Positions 30,806 to 38,274 of a stretch of DNA of 64,000 nucleotides are shown in pieces. Within the stretch, counting starts at the first letter, position 1. Each line of letters begins with the position of its first letter. The translations under genes were made by a program, and so were the position numbers. Origin of the DNA: Mycobacterium sp. D16R12 (GTDB lineage Bacteria > Actinomycetota > Actinomycetes > Mycobacteriales > Mycobacteriaceae). The DNA is taken from positions 186,001-250,000 of the forward strand of contig NZ_MAFC01000004.1 of NCBI RefSeq assembly GCF_002013465.1, given 5' to 3'. A model generated the notes under the pieces. That model did not search any database and was not told the origin of the DNA. It saw only the letters and a list, made by a program, of their open reading frames with translations.

Positions 30806-32320
30806 ATGACCGTGACCGACCCTCACGCTCTTCGCGCGAGCGGCTCATCGCAGACGGAGGCACCACGCCCACTGTGGCGGGGTATCGCGACGCTGGCTGC
30901 TATCGCCGTCATGGTCGTTACCGGGGCCGCCTGGGGAAAGATCGGCAATATCGATCCGAATATCGCCCGGTTCGATCTGCCGGGCCTGTTCGGCAACGCC
31001 GGGAAACCCAACGACGGCGCGACCGACATTCTGATGGTGGGCGTCGACAGCCGCAGCGACGCACACGGCAATCCGCTTTCGCAGGACGAGCTATCGATGC
31101 TTCGGGCCGGCGACGAGACCGCCACCAACACCGACACCATCATTCTCATTCGTATCCCCAACAACGGAAAATCGGCAACGGCGATCTCCATCCCCCGCGA
31201 CTCGTACGTCAGCATCCCGGACGGCACCAAGGGAAAGATCAACGGCGTCTACGGCGAAGCCAAGGAGAACGACCGGCAGAAGCGCGTGGAATCCGGTGAG
31301 ACGCTTGAAGCCGCCGAGCGCGAGTCCGTCGATGCCGGGCGCGCGGCGCTGACCCAGACGGTGGCGAAGCTCACCGGTGTCACCGTCGACCGCTACGCCG
31401 AAGTCAGCATGCTCGGATTCGTACTGATGACCAACGCGCTGGGTGGCGTCGACGTGTGCCTCAACGAGGCCGTGAACGAACCGATGTCGGGAGCCGACTT
31501 CCCCGCCGGTCCGCAGACGCTCGACGGCCCGAACGCGTTGAGCTTCGTACGGCAACGCCACGACCTGCCCCGCGGTGACCTCGATCGCGTGGTCCGCCAG
31601 CAGGTGGTGATGTCCTCCTTGGCGCATTCGGCGCTATCGGGAGGAACATTGACCAACGGAACGACCCTGAGCAAGCTTCGCGACGCGATCACGCGCACCG
31701 TGGTGCTCAGCGAGGGCTGGGACGTCATGGACTTCATCCAGCAGTTACAGAAGCTGTCCGGGGGCAACGTGGCGTTCGCGACCATTCCCATCCTGCGCGA
31801 GGATGGCTGGACCGAGGACGGTGCGCAGAGCGTCGTGAAGGTCGATCCCGATCAGGTGCGCAGCTGGGTGTCCGGCCTGCTGGACCAGCAGGCCGAAGGC
31901 AAGACCGAGGAGGCCACCTACTCCAAGGACCAAACGACCGCCGACGTCGTCAATGAGACCGCGATCAACGGGCTCGCCGCTGCGGTTTCGGAACTGTTGG
32001 TGGGCAAGGGATTCACCGCGGGCAAGATCGGCAACAACGATGCCGATCACGCCGGCAGCAGCCAGGTCCAGGCCGCAAAGCCGGACGATGTAGGCGCCAA
32101 GGCGGTGGCCGAGGCGTTGGGGTTGCAAGTGGTCGAGAAGCAGGGTCTGCCCGAGCACACCGTCCGCGTGGTGCTGTCCAGCGACTACCACGGCCCCGGG
32201 TCCGGCCGCGACACCACACTGGCGTCCGCGGAGAGCGGTTCGGCCACCGAAGAAGCCGCACCCCCGCCCCCACCGTCGCCCATCTTCACCGCAGCCACCG
32301 GTCCGCGCTGCGTCAACTGA
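30806..32320 (+). CDS. lcp1: LytR-CpsA-Psr family cell-wall ligase (Lcp1-like)
   Basis: 504 residues. One N-terminal membrane segment (LWRGIATLAAIAVMVVTGAAWG) anchors an external LCP domain with DILMVGVDSRSDAHGN, NTDTIILIRIPNN, ISIPRDSYVSIPDG, LGGVDVCL and FVRQRHDLPRGDLDRVVRQQ. A C-terminal LytR_C domain (about 375-470) and a Pro/Ser-rich tail follow. The homologue at this locus in M. tuberculosis, Lcp1, attaches arabinogalactan to peptidoglycan. ATG at 30806 has GGAAAG upstream. It is next to wbbL and rmlD, which make the same linkage, and its stop overlaps the next gene (TGATG). Confidence 0.92.
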   Translation: MTVTDPHALRASGSSQTEAPRPLWRGIATLAAIAVMVVTGAAWGKIGNIDPNIARFDLPGLFGNAGKPNDGATDILMVGVDSRSDAHGNPLSQDELSMLRAGDETATNTDTIILIRIPNNGKSATAISIPRDSYVSIPDGTKGKINGVYGEAKENDRQKRVESGETLEAAERESVDAGRAALTQTVAKLTGVTVDRYAEVSMLGFVLMTNALGGVDVCLNEAVNEPMSGADFPAGPQTLDGPNALSFVRQRHDLPRGDLDRVVRQQVVMSSLAHSALSGGTLTNGTTLSKLRDAITRTVVLSEGWDVMDFIQQLQKLSGGNVAFATIPILREDGWTEDGAQSVVKVDPDQVRSWVSGLLDQQAEGKTEEATYSKDQTTADVVNETAINGLAAAVSELLVGKGFTAGKIGNNDADHAGSSQVQAAKPDDVGAKAVAEALGLQVVEKQGLPEHTVRVVLSSDYHGPGSGRDTTLASAESGSATEEAAPPPPPSPIFTAATGPRCVN

Positions 32321-33003
32321 TGAACCTCACCTCACTGCTGCTCGGCGACGCGAACAGTCCGGCGCCGCGGATCACCTACTACGACGACGCCACCGGCGAA
32401 CGTATCGAGCTCTCCACGGTGACGCTGGCCAACTGGGCAGCCAAGACCGCCAACATGCTGCGCGACGAGTTCGGTGCGGGGCCCGGGTCCACGGTCGCGG
32501 TGCGGCTGCCCGCGCATTGGCAGACTGCGGGCGTGCTCCTCGGAATCTGGTGGGCCGGTGCCGAAGTGGTTCTCAACGGTGAGGACAGCTCCGATGTCGC
32601 GTTCTGCACGCCCGGTAACGAACCGGACGCCGACGAGGTGTGCGTGCTCTCCCTTGATGCCTTCGGGCGCCCAGTGCCCAACCTGCCGCTCGGATTGACC
32701 GACTATTCGACGGCGGTCCGGGTGCACGGAGACCGGTTCTCACCCGCGGGCACCGGGCCCGCGTTGAACGGCCGCAGCGTCGAAGAGGTTGCCGGCGCCG
32801 CACGGGAAAGTGCCGCGGCACAGAGCATTACCGCCGAGGATCGGGTGCTGAGCTCGCGCTCCTGGGATACCCCGGAGACGCTGACCGCCAATCTTCTGGC
32901 GGTGCTCATCGCTGGAGCCTCGCTGGTGCAGGTGGCCAATCCGGACCCCGCCGTACAAGAACGGCGGGTTGTCTCCGAGAAGGTCACCCGCACCCTCTCC
33001 TAG
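32320..33003 (+). CDS. TIGR03089-type protein, truncated AMP-binding-like fold
   Basis: 227 residues. It resembles the N-terminal part of AMP-binding enzymes (TVTLANWAAKTANMLRDEFGAGPGSTVAV, LGIWWAGAEVVLNG) but lacks the P-loop, A5 and A8 motifs, so it should not adenylate. This family occurs in mycobacteria and relatives next to the LCP gene. Translational coupling by TGATG with lcp1 suggests a link to cell-wall assembly. It ends six bases before the convergent fadE25 stop. Function unknown. Confidence 0.85.
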   Translation: MNLTSLLLGDANSPAPRITYYDDATGERIELSTVTLANWAAKTANMLRDEFGAGPGSTVAVRLPAHWQTAGVLLGIWWAGAEVVLNGEDSSDVAFCTPGNEPDADEVCVLSLDAFGRPVPNLPLGLTDYSTAVRVHGDRFSPAGTGPALNGRSVEEVAGAARESAAAQSITAEDRVLSSRSWDTPETLTANLLAVLIAGASLVQVANPDPAVQERRVVSEKVTRTLS

Positions 33004-33009
33004 CGCGAG

Positions 33010-34170
33010 TTAGCCAAGCAGTGCGCGAGACATCACGACGCGCTGAATCTGGTTGGTGCCCTCGTAGATCTGGGTGATCTTGGCATCGCGCATCATCCGC
33101 TCCACCGGGAAGTCTGTGGTGTATCCGGCGCCACCGAACAGCTGCACGGCATCGGTGGTGACCTCCATGGCCACATCGGAGGCGAAGCACTTGGATGCCG
33201 AGGAGATGAAGCCCAGGCTCTTCTCGCCGCGCTCGGCACGCGCCGCAGCGGTGTACACCAACAGGCGAGCGGCTTCGACCTTCATCGCCATGTCGGCGAG
33301 CATGAACTGCACACCCTGGAAATCACTGATGGACCGGCCAAACTGCTTGCGATCCTTGGTGTATGCGATGGCCTGGTCCAGCGCACCCTGCGCGATCCCG
33401 AGGGCCTGCGCACCGATGGTGGGACGGGTGTGATCCAGCGTCTCCAGCGCGGTTTTGAAACCGGTACCCGGCTGCCCGATGATCCGGTCGCCCGGAATCC
33501 GACAGTTCTCGAAGTAGAGCTCTGCCGTCGGCGAGCCCTTGATGCCGAGCTTGTGCTCCAGCGGGCCCACGGTGAATCCCTCGTCGTCCTTGTGCACCAT
33601 GAACGCCGAGATACCGTGGGCCTTCTTCTCGGGATCGGTCACCGCCATCACGGTGTACCAGGAAGACTTGCCGCCGTTGGTGATCCAGCACTTGCTGCCA
33701 TTGATCACCCAGTCGTCACCGTCGGCCTTGGCGCGGGTCCGCATGCTGGCCGCGTCGCTACCGGCCTCGCGCTCGGACAGCGCGTAGGAGGCCATCGCCT
33801 CACCGCTGGCGATGGACGGCAACACCTGCCGCTTCAGCTCCTCGGAGCCGCTGAGAATCAGGCCCATGGTGCCCAGCTTGTTCACTGCCGGAATCAGCGA
33901 GGACGAAGCGCAGACGCGCGCCACCTCCTCGATGACGATGCAGGAGGCCACGCTGTCGGCGCCCTGACCCTCGTACTCCTCGGGCACGTGTACGGCGTTG
34001 AAGCCCGAGGCGACCAGCGCATCAAGGGCTTCCTGCGGGAAACGCGCCTTCTCGTCGACATCCTTGGCGTAAGGAGCGATCTCCTTCTCGGCCAGACCAC
34101 GGATCGCCGAACGCAGCTCGTCGTGCTCCTCTGCCAGCTTGAACAGGTCAAACGACGGGTTTCCAGCCAT
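33010..34170 (-). CDS. fadE25: Acyl-CoA dehydrogenase FadE25
   Basis: 386 residues, normal ACAD length. FAD-dependent 2,3-dehydrogenation of short or branched acyl-CoA. Signatures: ALSEREAGSDAASMRTRA, WITNGGKSSWYTVMAV, QFGRSISDFQGVQFMLADMA, and the C-terminal GGAGYTTDFPVERMMRDAKITQIYEGTNQIQRVVM, with catalytic Glu in YEGTN. ATG at 34170 has GGAGG five bases upstream. M. tuberculosis FadE25 has the same neighbours purE and purK. A palindrome upstream may be its operator. Confidence 0.95.
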   Translation of the reverse strand: MAGNPSFDLFKLAEEHDELRSAIRGLAEKEIAPYAKDVDEKARFPQEALDALVASGFNAVHVPEEYEGQGADSVASCIVIEEVARVCASSSLIPAVNKLGTMGLILSGSEELKRQVLPSIASGEAMASYALSEREAGSDAASMRTRAKADGDDWVINGSKCWITNGGKSSWYTVMAVTDPEKKAHGISAFMVHKDDEGFTVGPLEHKLGIKGSPTAELYFENCRIPGDRIIGQPGTGFKTALETLDHTRPTIGAQALGIAQGALDQAIAYTKDRKQFGRSISDFQGVQFMLADMAMKVEAARLLVYTAAARAERGEKSLGFISSASKCFASDVAMEVTTDAVQLFGGAGYTTDFPVERMMRDAKITQIYEGTNQIQRVVMSRALLG

Positions 34171-34188
34171 CACAGCCTCCAGGATCGA

Positions 34189-34210
34189 ACAGTTAGTCGC
34201 CGTTAACTGT
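34189..34210 (-). promoter_or_regulatory. Operator-like inverted repeat upstream of fadE25
   Basis: acagtta (34189-34195) and taactgt (34204-34210) form a perfect 7 bp inverted repeat with an 8-base spacer, 19 bases upstream of the fadE25 start. TTGACC lies just upstream on the minus strand. This is a reasonable site for a TetR-type lipid-responsive repressor and argues for a promoter specific to fadE25, separate from purK-purE. Confidence 0.4.
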
Positions 34211-34224
34211 ACGTCACGGTCAAT

Positions 34225-34725
34225 TTAGTCGCCTAATAGTCTGCGCTGCAGCGCAGCATCCTTCTCGAGAACCGTTGCTTCCATGCTCGCCTGGAAGGCG
34301 ACAACCTTCTCGCGCAACACGTGATCGGAGACCCCGAGGATCCGCGCGGCCAGCAGTCCCGCATTGCGGGCTCCGCCGATAGACACCGTTGCCACCGGCA
34401 CGCCGGCGGGCATCTGCACGATGGACAACAGGGAGTCCAGACCGTCCAATCGCGCGAGCGGTACCGGGACGCCGATGACCGGCAACGGGGTGGCCGAGGC
34501 CACCATGCCGGGCAGATGCGCAGCCCCGCCGGCCCCGGCGATGATCACCTGAATGCCGCGGTCCGCTGCTGTTTGTGCGTACTCCAGCATGCGCCCCGGC
34601 GTTCGATGCGCCGAGACAACACCCACTTCGAACGCAATCTCGAACTCCGCCAAAGCATTCGCGGCATCCGACATCACCGACCAGTCACTGTCGCTGCCCA
34701 TGATCAGGCCGACCCGTGCACTCAC
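34225..34725 (-). CDS. purE: N5-carboxyaminoimidazole ribonucleotide mutase
   Basis: 166 residues. Purine biosynthesis: converts N5-CAIR to CAIR, following PurK. The class I PurE signature is [15 protein letters not shown], then [28 protein letters not shown] and PVIGVPV. The GTG at 34725 lies three bases after a micro-ORF stop in the tandem repeat 34744-34834, with GAGAGGA upstream, so it may be translated by re-initiation from purK. Confidence 0.96.
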   Translation of the reverse strand: MSARVGLIMGSDSDWSVMSDAANALAEFEIAFEVGVVSAHRTPGRMLEYAQTAADRGIQVIIAGAGGAAHLPGMVASATPLPVIGVPVPLARLDGLDSLLSIVQMPAGVPVATVSIGGARNAGLLAARILGVSDHVLREKVVAFQASMEATVLEKDAALQRRLLGD

Positions 34726-34743
34726 TATTCAGCGTCCTCTCAT

Positions 34744-34834
34744 CTTCTTCACGCAAGCGCTCATCAGTGCCCTCGCTTCTTCACGCAAGCGCTCATCAGT
34801 GCCCTCGCTTCTTCACGCAAGCGCTCATCAGTGC
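34744..34834 (-). repeat. MIRU-like tandem repeat, three 32 bp units between purK and purE
   Basis: Cores at 34744-34770, 34776-34802 and 34808-34834 are identical (27 bases starting cttcttcacgcaagcgctca) with a 32-base period. Read on the minus strand, the purK stop is TGATG; the ATG (34828) starts a 10-codon ORF, MSACVKKRGH, whose stop is again TGATG and starts the same peptide (34796). That is followed by a third, MSACVKKMRGR (start 34764), ending three bases before the purE GTG. Overlapping stop-start codons inside intergenic repeats define mycobacterial MIRUs. The copy number may vary between strains. Confidence 0.8.
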
Positions 34835-36042
34835 GTCGCTTGCCATCCGTCGGTCCATACCGCGTGCGATAACCAGTGCGCGGCCCGCTCGGCGCGCTCC
34901 CGCACCTCGGCCACGTACTGCGGATCCGCCGCCGAACCCTCCGAGCGGCCTTGAATATTCACATGCCCGAGCTTGCGGCCCGCGCGCTCGCCCTTGCCGT
35001 ACAAGTGCACCTTCGCCTCCGGAATGCGGCCCATCAGGTGGTGCATCCGTTCATCCAGTGACATCGCAGGTGTCTCGAGTGCACCCAACACGTTGGCCAT
35101 CACGGTCACAGGGGCCAGCTGTTCGGTGGAGCCCAGTGGGTAGTCGAGTACCGCACGCAGGTGCTGTTCGAACTGTCCGGTCCGCGCACCGTCCATGCTC
35201 CAATGCCCGGAGTTGTGCGGGCGCATCGCCAGCTCGTTGACCAGCAGCCGACCGTCATTGGTTTCAAACAGCTCCACCGCCAGACACCCGGTGACGCCCA
35301 GCTCGGTAGCGATGCGCAGTGCCAGCTGCTCGGCCTCCATCGCCGTTTCCTCCGGCAGGCCCGGGGCCGGCGCGACCACCACGGCGCAAATCCCATCCCG
35401 CTGAACGGTTTCCACCACGGGCCAGGCTGCGCCCTGTCCAAAGGGCGAACGGGCCACCATCGCCGAAAGTTCACGGCGCATATCGACGCGTTCTTCGGCG
35501 AGCAGCTCCACTCCGGCCGCCAGTTGCTCGGCGGCCACCGCGCGTGCCTCGTCCAGATCGTCGGTGATCCACACGCCGCGGCCGTCGTATCCGCCCCGTA
35601 CCGCCTTCAGCACCACCCGGCTACCCGTCTCGGCCGCGAACTTCTCGACATCGGCGACGGTCCTGATGTCCGCGAAGCCCGGCACCGGAGCGCCGATGCT
35701 CTTCAGTTTCCGCCGCATGAACGTCTTGTCCTGCGCATAGATGAGCGCAGACGGCGGCGGCTGCACGTTGACGCCCTCGCTCTGCAGCGTCTCCAGAAAC
35801 GTGGTGGGGACGTGCTCGTGATCGAAGGTCAGCACGGTCGCACCCTTGGCCGCCCGGCGCAGATCATCCAGATCGGTATGCGAACCCAGCACGACATCAG
35901 GGGTCACTTGAGCCGCCGGCTCATCGGCCGCGTGAGCCAGCACCCGCAGCGTCTGACCGAGCGCGATCGACGCCTGGTGGGTCATCCTGGCCAGCTGACC
36001 ACCACCGATCATGGTGACGACGGGAGTTTCAGACACAGACAT
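34828..36042 (-). CDS. purK: N5-carboxyaminoimidazole ribonucleotide synthase
   Basis: 404 residues of the ATP-grasp family. Carboxylates AIR to N5-CAIR using ATP and bicarbonate. N terminus MIGGGQLARMTHQASIALG; ATP-grasp features VVLKAVRGGYDGRGVWI, EERVDMRRELSAMVARS, CLAVELFETNDGRLLVNELAMRPHNSGHWSMDG. ATG at 36042. Its last codons and stop are part of the first repeat unit of the MIRU-like array leading to purE. Confidence 0.96.
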   Translation of the reverse strand: MSVSETPVVTMIGGGQLARMTHQASIALGQTLRVLAHAADEPAAQVTPDVVLGSHTDLDDLRRAAKGATVLTFDHEHVPTTFLETLQSEGVNVQPPPSALIYAQDKTFMRRKLKSIGAPVPGFADIRTVADVEKFAAETGSRVVLKAVRGGYDGRGVWITDDLDEARAVAAEQLAAGVELLAEERVDMRRELSAMVARSPFGQGAAWPVVETVQRDGICAVVVAPAPGLPEETAMEAEQLALRIATELGVTGCLAVELFETNDGRLLVNELAMRPHNSGHWSMDGARTGQFEQHLRAVLDYPLGSTEQLAPVTVMANVLGALETPAMSLDERMHHLMGRIPEAKVHLYGKGERAGRKLGHVNIQGRSEGSAADPQYVAEVRERAERAAHWLSHAVWTDGWQATH

Positions 36043-36193
36043 ATGTTGTCATGCTGGCCACACGACCCGGCCGGAACGGTCCGTCCCAGCCGTCGTCAGC
36101 AGCCGAAACACGCCGATCACACACACGCCCGTACCCAATGAAGTCGGCGGACCGCTTCGCGCTGCCATGCCATTTTCCGTACACTCGCCATTT

Positions 36194-36934
36194 GTGTCTT
36201 TCGCCGATGCCACCATCGCCCGGCTTCCCCGGTTCATCCGGCCTGTCGCCGAGCAGCACCACGAGCTGATCAAGTTCGCGATCGTCGGTGGAACCACGTT
36301 CATCATCGACTCGGGCATCTTCTACGCGCTCAAGCTGACGATCCTGGAGCCCAAGCCCCTCACCGCGAAGATCATCTCCGGCATCATCGCCGTCATCGCC
36401 TCCTACATCCTCAACAGGGAGTGGAGCTTCCGAGACCGCGGTGGCCGCGAACGACACCACGAGGCGCTGCTGTTCTTCGCGGTCAGCGGCATCGGCGTGC
36501 TCATCGCCATGTTCCCGCTGTGGGTGTCGAGTTACGTCCTCGAGCTGCGCGTGCCGAACGTGAGCCTGACGGTTGAGAACATCGCCGACTTCATCAGCGC
36601 ATACCTCATCGGCAATCTGCTGCAGATGGCGTTCCGGTTCTGGGCCTTTCGCCGGTGGGTGTTTCCCGACGAGTTCGGGCGCCACGACCAGTCCCCCGTC
36701 ACCCTGGTGACCGGCCAGACCGAGCAGGACGACGCATCAGACGCCGAAACGGAAGACGTCACCACCGTGCACCCGCACACGGGGCTGCCCAACAGCACCA
36801 CAGTGCATCACGGCACCGAAGTCGGCCGTGGCCTGTACGGCTCAGCGCATCACGTGGCAGGGGGCCGTTCCCGGCCGCGCCCGGTGGAGCGACTGTCGCC
36901 CTCCTCGGAACCGAGGGTGTCGAAGACCTCGTGA
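36194..36934 (+). CDS. GtrA-family membrane protein
   Basis: 246 residues with four membrane segments (ELIKFAIVGGTTFIIDSGIFYALKL; IISGIIAVIASYILNREWSF; ALLFFAVSGIGVLIAMFPLW; FISAYLIGNLLQMAFRFWAFRRW). GtrA proteins are thought to move or present polyprenyl-phosphate sugars for cell-surface glycans. GTG at 36194 (VSFADATIARLPRF) matches the family; ATG at 36167 is an alternative. The hydrophilic tail ends SSEPRVSKTS, like the M. tuberculosis homologue, and overlaps the convergent PH-domain gene by 85 bases. Confidence 0.88.
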   Translation: MSFADATIARLPRFIRPVAEQHHELIKFAIVGGTTFIIDSGIFYALKLTILEPKPLTAKIISGIIAVIASYILNREWSFRDRGGRERHHEALLFFAVSGIGVLIAMFPLWVSSYVLELRVPNVSLTVENIADFISAYLIGNLLQMAFRFWAFRRWVFPDEFGRHDQSPVTLVTGQTEQDDASDAETEDVTTVHPHTGLPNSTTVHHGTEVGRGLYGSAHHVAGGRSRPRPVERLSPSSEPRVSKTS

Positions 36935-37407
36935 TACAGCAGCGAGTGGACGTATTCCACTCGCGGTATCTCGTGAAACTCCAGCGGGTCCTGTGATGCC
37001 GATTCGATGATCAGCGTGCCGGTGCGCAAAATTCTGTCCACCAGGCCATGCCGGAACTCGACGCTGTTGATCCGTGCCAGCGGGATGTCGATTCCCGAAC
37101 GGCTCAACAATCCGTGACGGAACATCACGCGCCGATCAGTGATGACGAAATGGGTGGTCAGCCAGTTCAGGAATGGCCATACGCTCAGCCAGCCGACCAG
37201 CACCAGCCAGACAACACCGATCGCGATCATCACCACGTTCTTCGCGGTGGCTTGCCAGTCGGTGTTATCGACCATCGCGGCGACAAAGGCGGCCGCGCCG
37301 GTGGACAGAATCAGCACCAGCGCCGGGCCGATCAGTCGCTTCCAGTGCGGATGGTGGTGCAACACCACCTGCTCATCGTCGGCGAGCACGTTCTCCGGAT
37401 ACCCCAC
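36850..37407 (-). CDS. Membrane protein with bacterial PH domain (YdbS/bPH2-like)
   Basis: 185 residues. Two membrane segments near the N terminus (LIGPALVLILSTGAAAFVAAMV and VVMIAIGVVWLVLVGWLSVWPFL) are followed by a PH-like domain: THFVITDRRVMFRHGLLSRSGIDIPLARINSVEFRHGLVDRILRTG, a typical bPH2 pattern. Function unknown. GTG at 37407. It is 11 bases downstream of birA and likely cotranscribed. The last 28 codons are antisense to the GtrA gene tail; this tail is probably conserved because of the overlap. Confidence 0.85.
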   Translation of the reverse strand: MGYPENVLADDEQVVLHHHPHWKRLIGPALVLILSTGAAAFVAAMVDNTDWQATAKNVVMIAIGVVWLVLVGWLSVWPFLNWLTTHFVITDRRVMFRHGLLSRSGIDIPLARINSVEFRHGLVDRILRTGTLIIESASQDPLEFHEIPRVEYVHSLLYHEVFDTLGSEEGDSRSTGRGRERPPAT

Positions 37408-37418
37408 GTGCAGCGACT

Positions 37419-38213
37419 TTACTGCTCGCCGAGCGGGCGCAGATGCGTTATGTCGCCCGCCGTGACCGCGGTGACGGTGCCATCCGCACTCTCGATACGG
37501 AGCTGTCCGTCATTGCCGAGCCCCACGGCGACGCCGATCAGTTCACGCTCGCCCGGCAGCTCGGCGCGCACCTTCGACCCCAAAGTGACACTGCGCGCGC
37601 GGTAGTCCGCCAACAGCTGATCGTCGACACCCCTCGTGGCCCGCCAATGCTCGACGCGGCCGCCGAGCTCACGCAATACCGCACGTGCCAGCTCATTGCG
37701 ATCAGGAGTAGCCCAACCGAGGATCGCCAGCGAGGTCGCATTGGGGTCCGGCAGTTCGTGTTCGGTGAAGGTGGCATTGAGTCCGAGACCCAGCACGATG
37801 GCCGACTGGGGCGTGGCGACCTCGGCCAGGATCCCGCACAGCTTGCGTCCCTCCACGAGCACATCGTTGGGCCATTTGAGCCCAGCCTGGATTCCGCTGA
37901 CCTCCGCGACCGCGTCGACAATCGCCACCCCGGCCAGCAGCGGCACCAGGCCCCACCGCTCCGGCGGCACCTCACCCACTCCGATACCCACCGACATGGA
38001 CAGCTGCGTCTGCGCGGGTGCGCCCCAATTGCGGCCGTGACGCCCGCGGCCGGCGGTTTGATGTTCGGCGAGCAGTACGACGCCGTCGATGTCCTCCCCC
38101 GCCGCGGCGCGCGCGACCAGATCGGCGTTGGTGGATCCGGTTTCGTCGACGACGTCGATACGACGCCACTGTCCGCCGGGGCTGTCGGTGAGTGTGAGTT
38201 TGTCCGCGGTCAC
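37419..38213 (-). CDS. birA: Biotin-[acetyl-CoA-carboxylase] ligase
   Basis: 264 residues. Activates biotin with ATP and attaches it to the lysine of biotin carboxyl carrier domains, needed for the AccA/AccD carboxylases that feed mycolic acid synthesis. Motifs: STNADLVARAA, TAGRGRHGRNWGAP (biotinyl-AMP loop), LKWPNDVLVEGRKLCGIL. There is no N-terminal helix-turn-helix, so it is a monofunctional class I ligase. GTG at 38213. The NRPS stop is 61 bases upstream on the same strand; in M. tuberculosis the neighbour here is accD5. Confidence 0.95.
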   Translation of the reverse strand: MTADKLTLTDSPGGQWRRIDVVDETGSTNADLVARAAAGEDIDGVVLLAEHQTAGRGRHGRNWGAPAQTQLSMSVGIGVGEVPPERWGLVPLLAGVAIVDAVAEVSGIQAGLKWPNDVLVEGRKLCGILAEVATPQSAIVLGLGLNATFTEHELPDPNATSLAILGWATPDRNELARAVLRELGGRVEHWRATRGVDDQLLADYRARSVTLGSKVRAELPGERELIGVAVGLGNDGQLRIESADGTVTAVTAGDITHLRPLGEQ

Positions 38214-38274
38214 ACGTCCAGCCTAGGGCTCTGACGGCGCAACGTGGAGCGAACGTCCATGAGCGCCAGCCCCG

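Noticed and set aside
30693..30872. N-terminal extension of rmlD
   Set aside because: The frame stays open but the extra 60 residues are Arg/Ser-rich, overlap the divergent LCP start, and precede the NAD-binding motif that normally starts the protein.
34744..34834. Three regular 32-base repeats as a CRISPR array
   Set aside because: Repeats are directly tandem without unique spacers of 30-40 bases, and no cas gene is nearby. The TGATG coupling explains them as a MIRU-like element.
38214..38274. Terminator between the NRPS and birA
   Set aside because: Only a weak ggcgc/gcgcc pairing (about 38235-38266) without a T-run on the minus strand; not enough to call.
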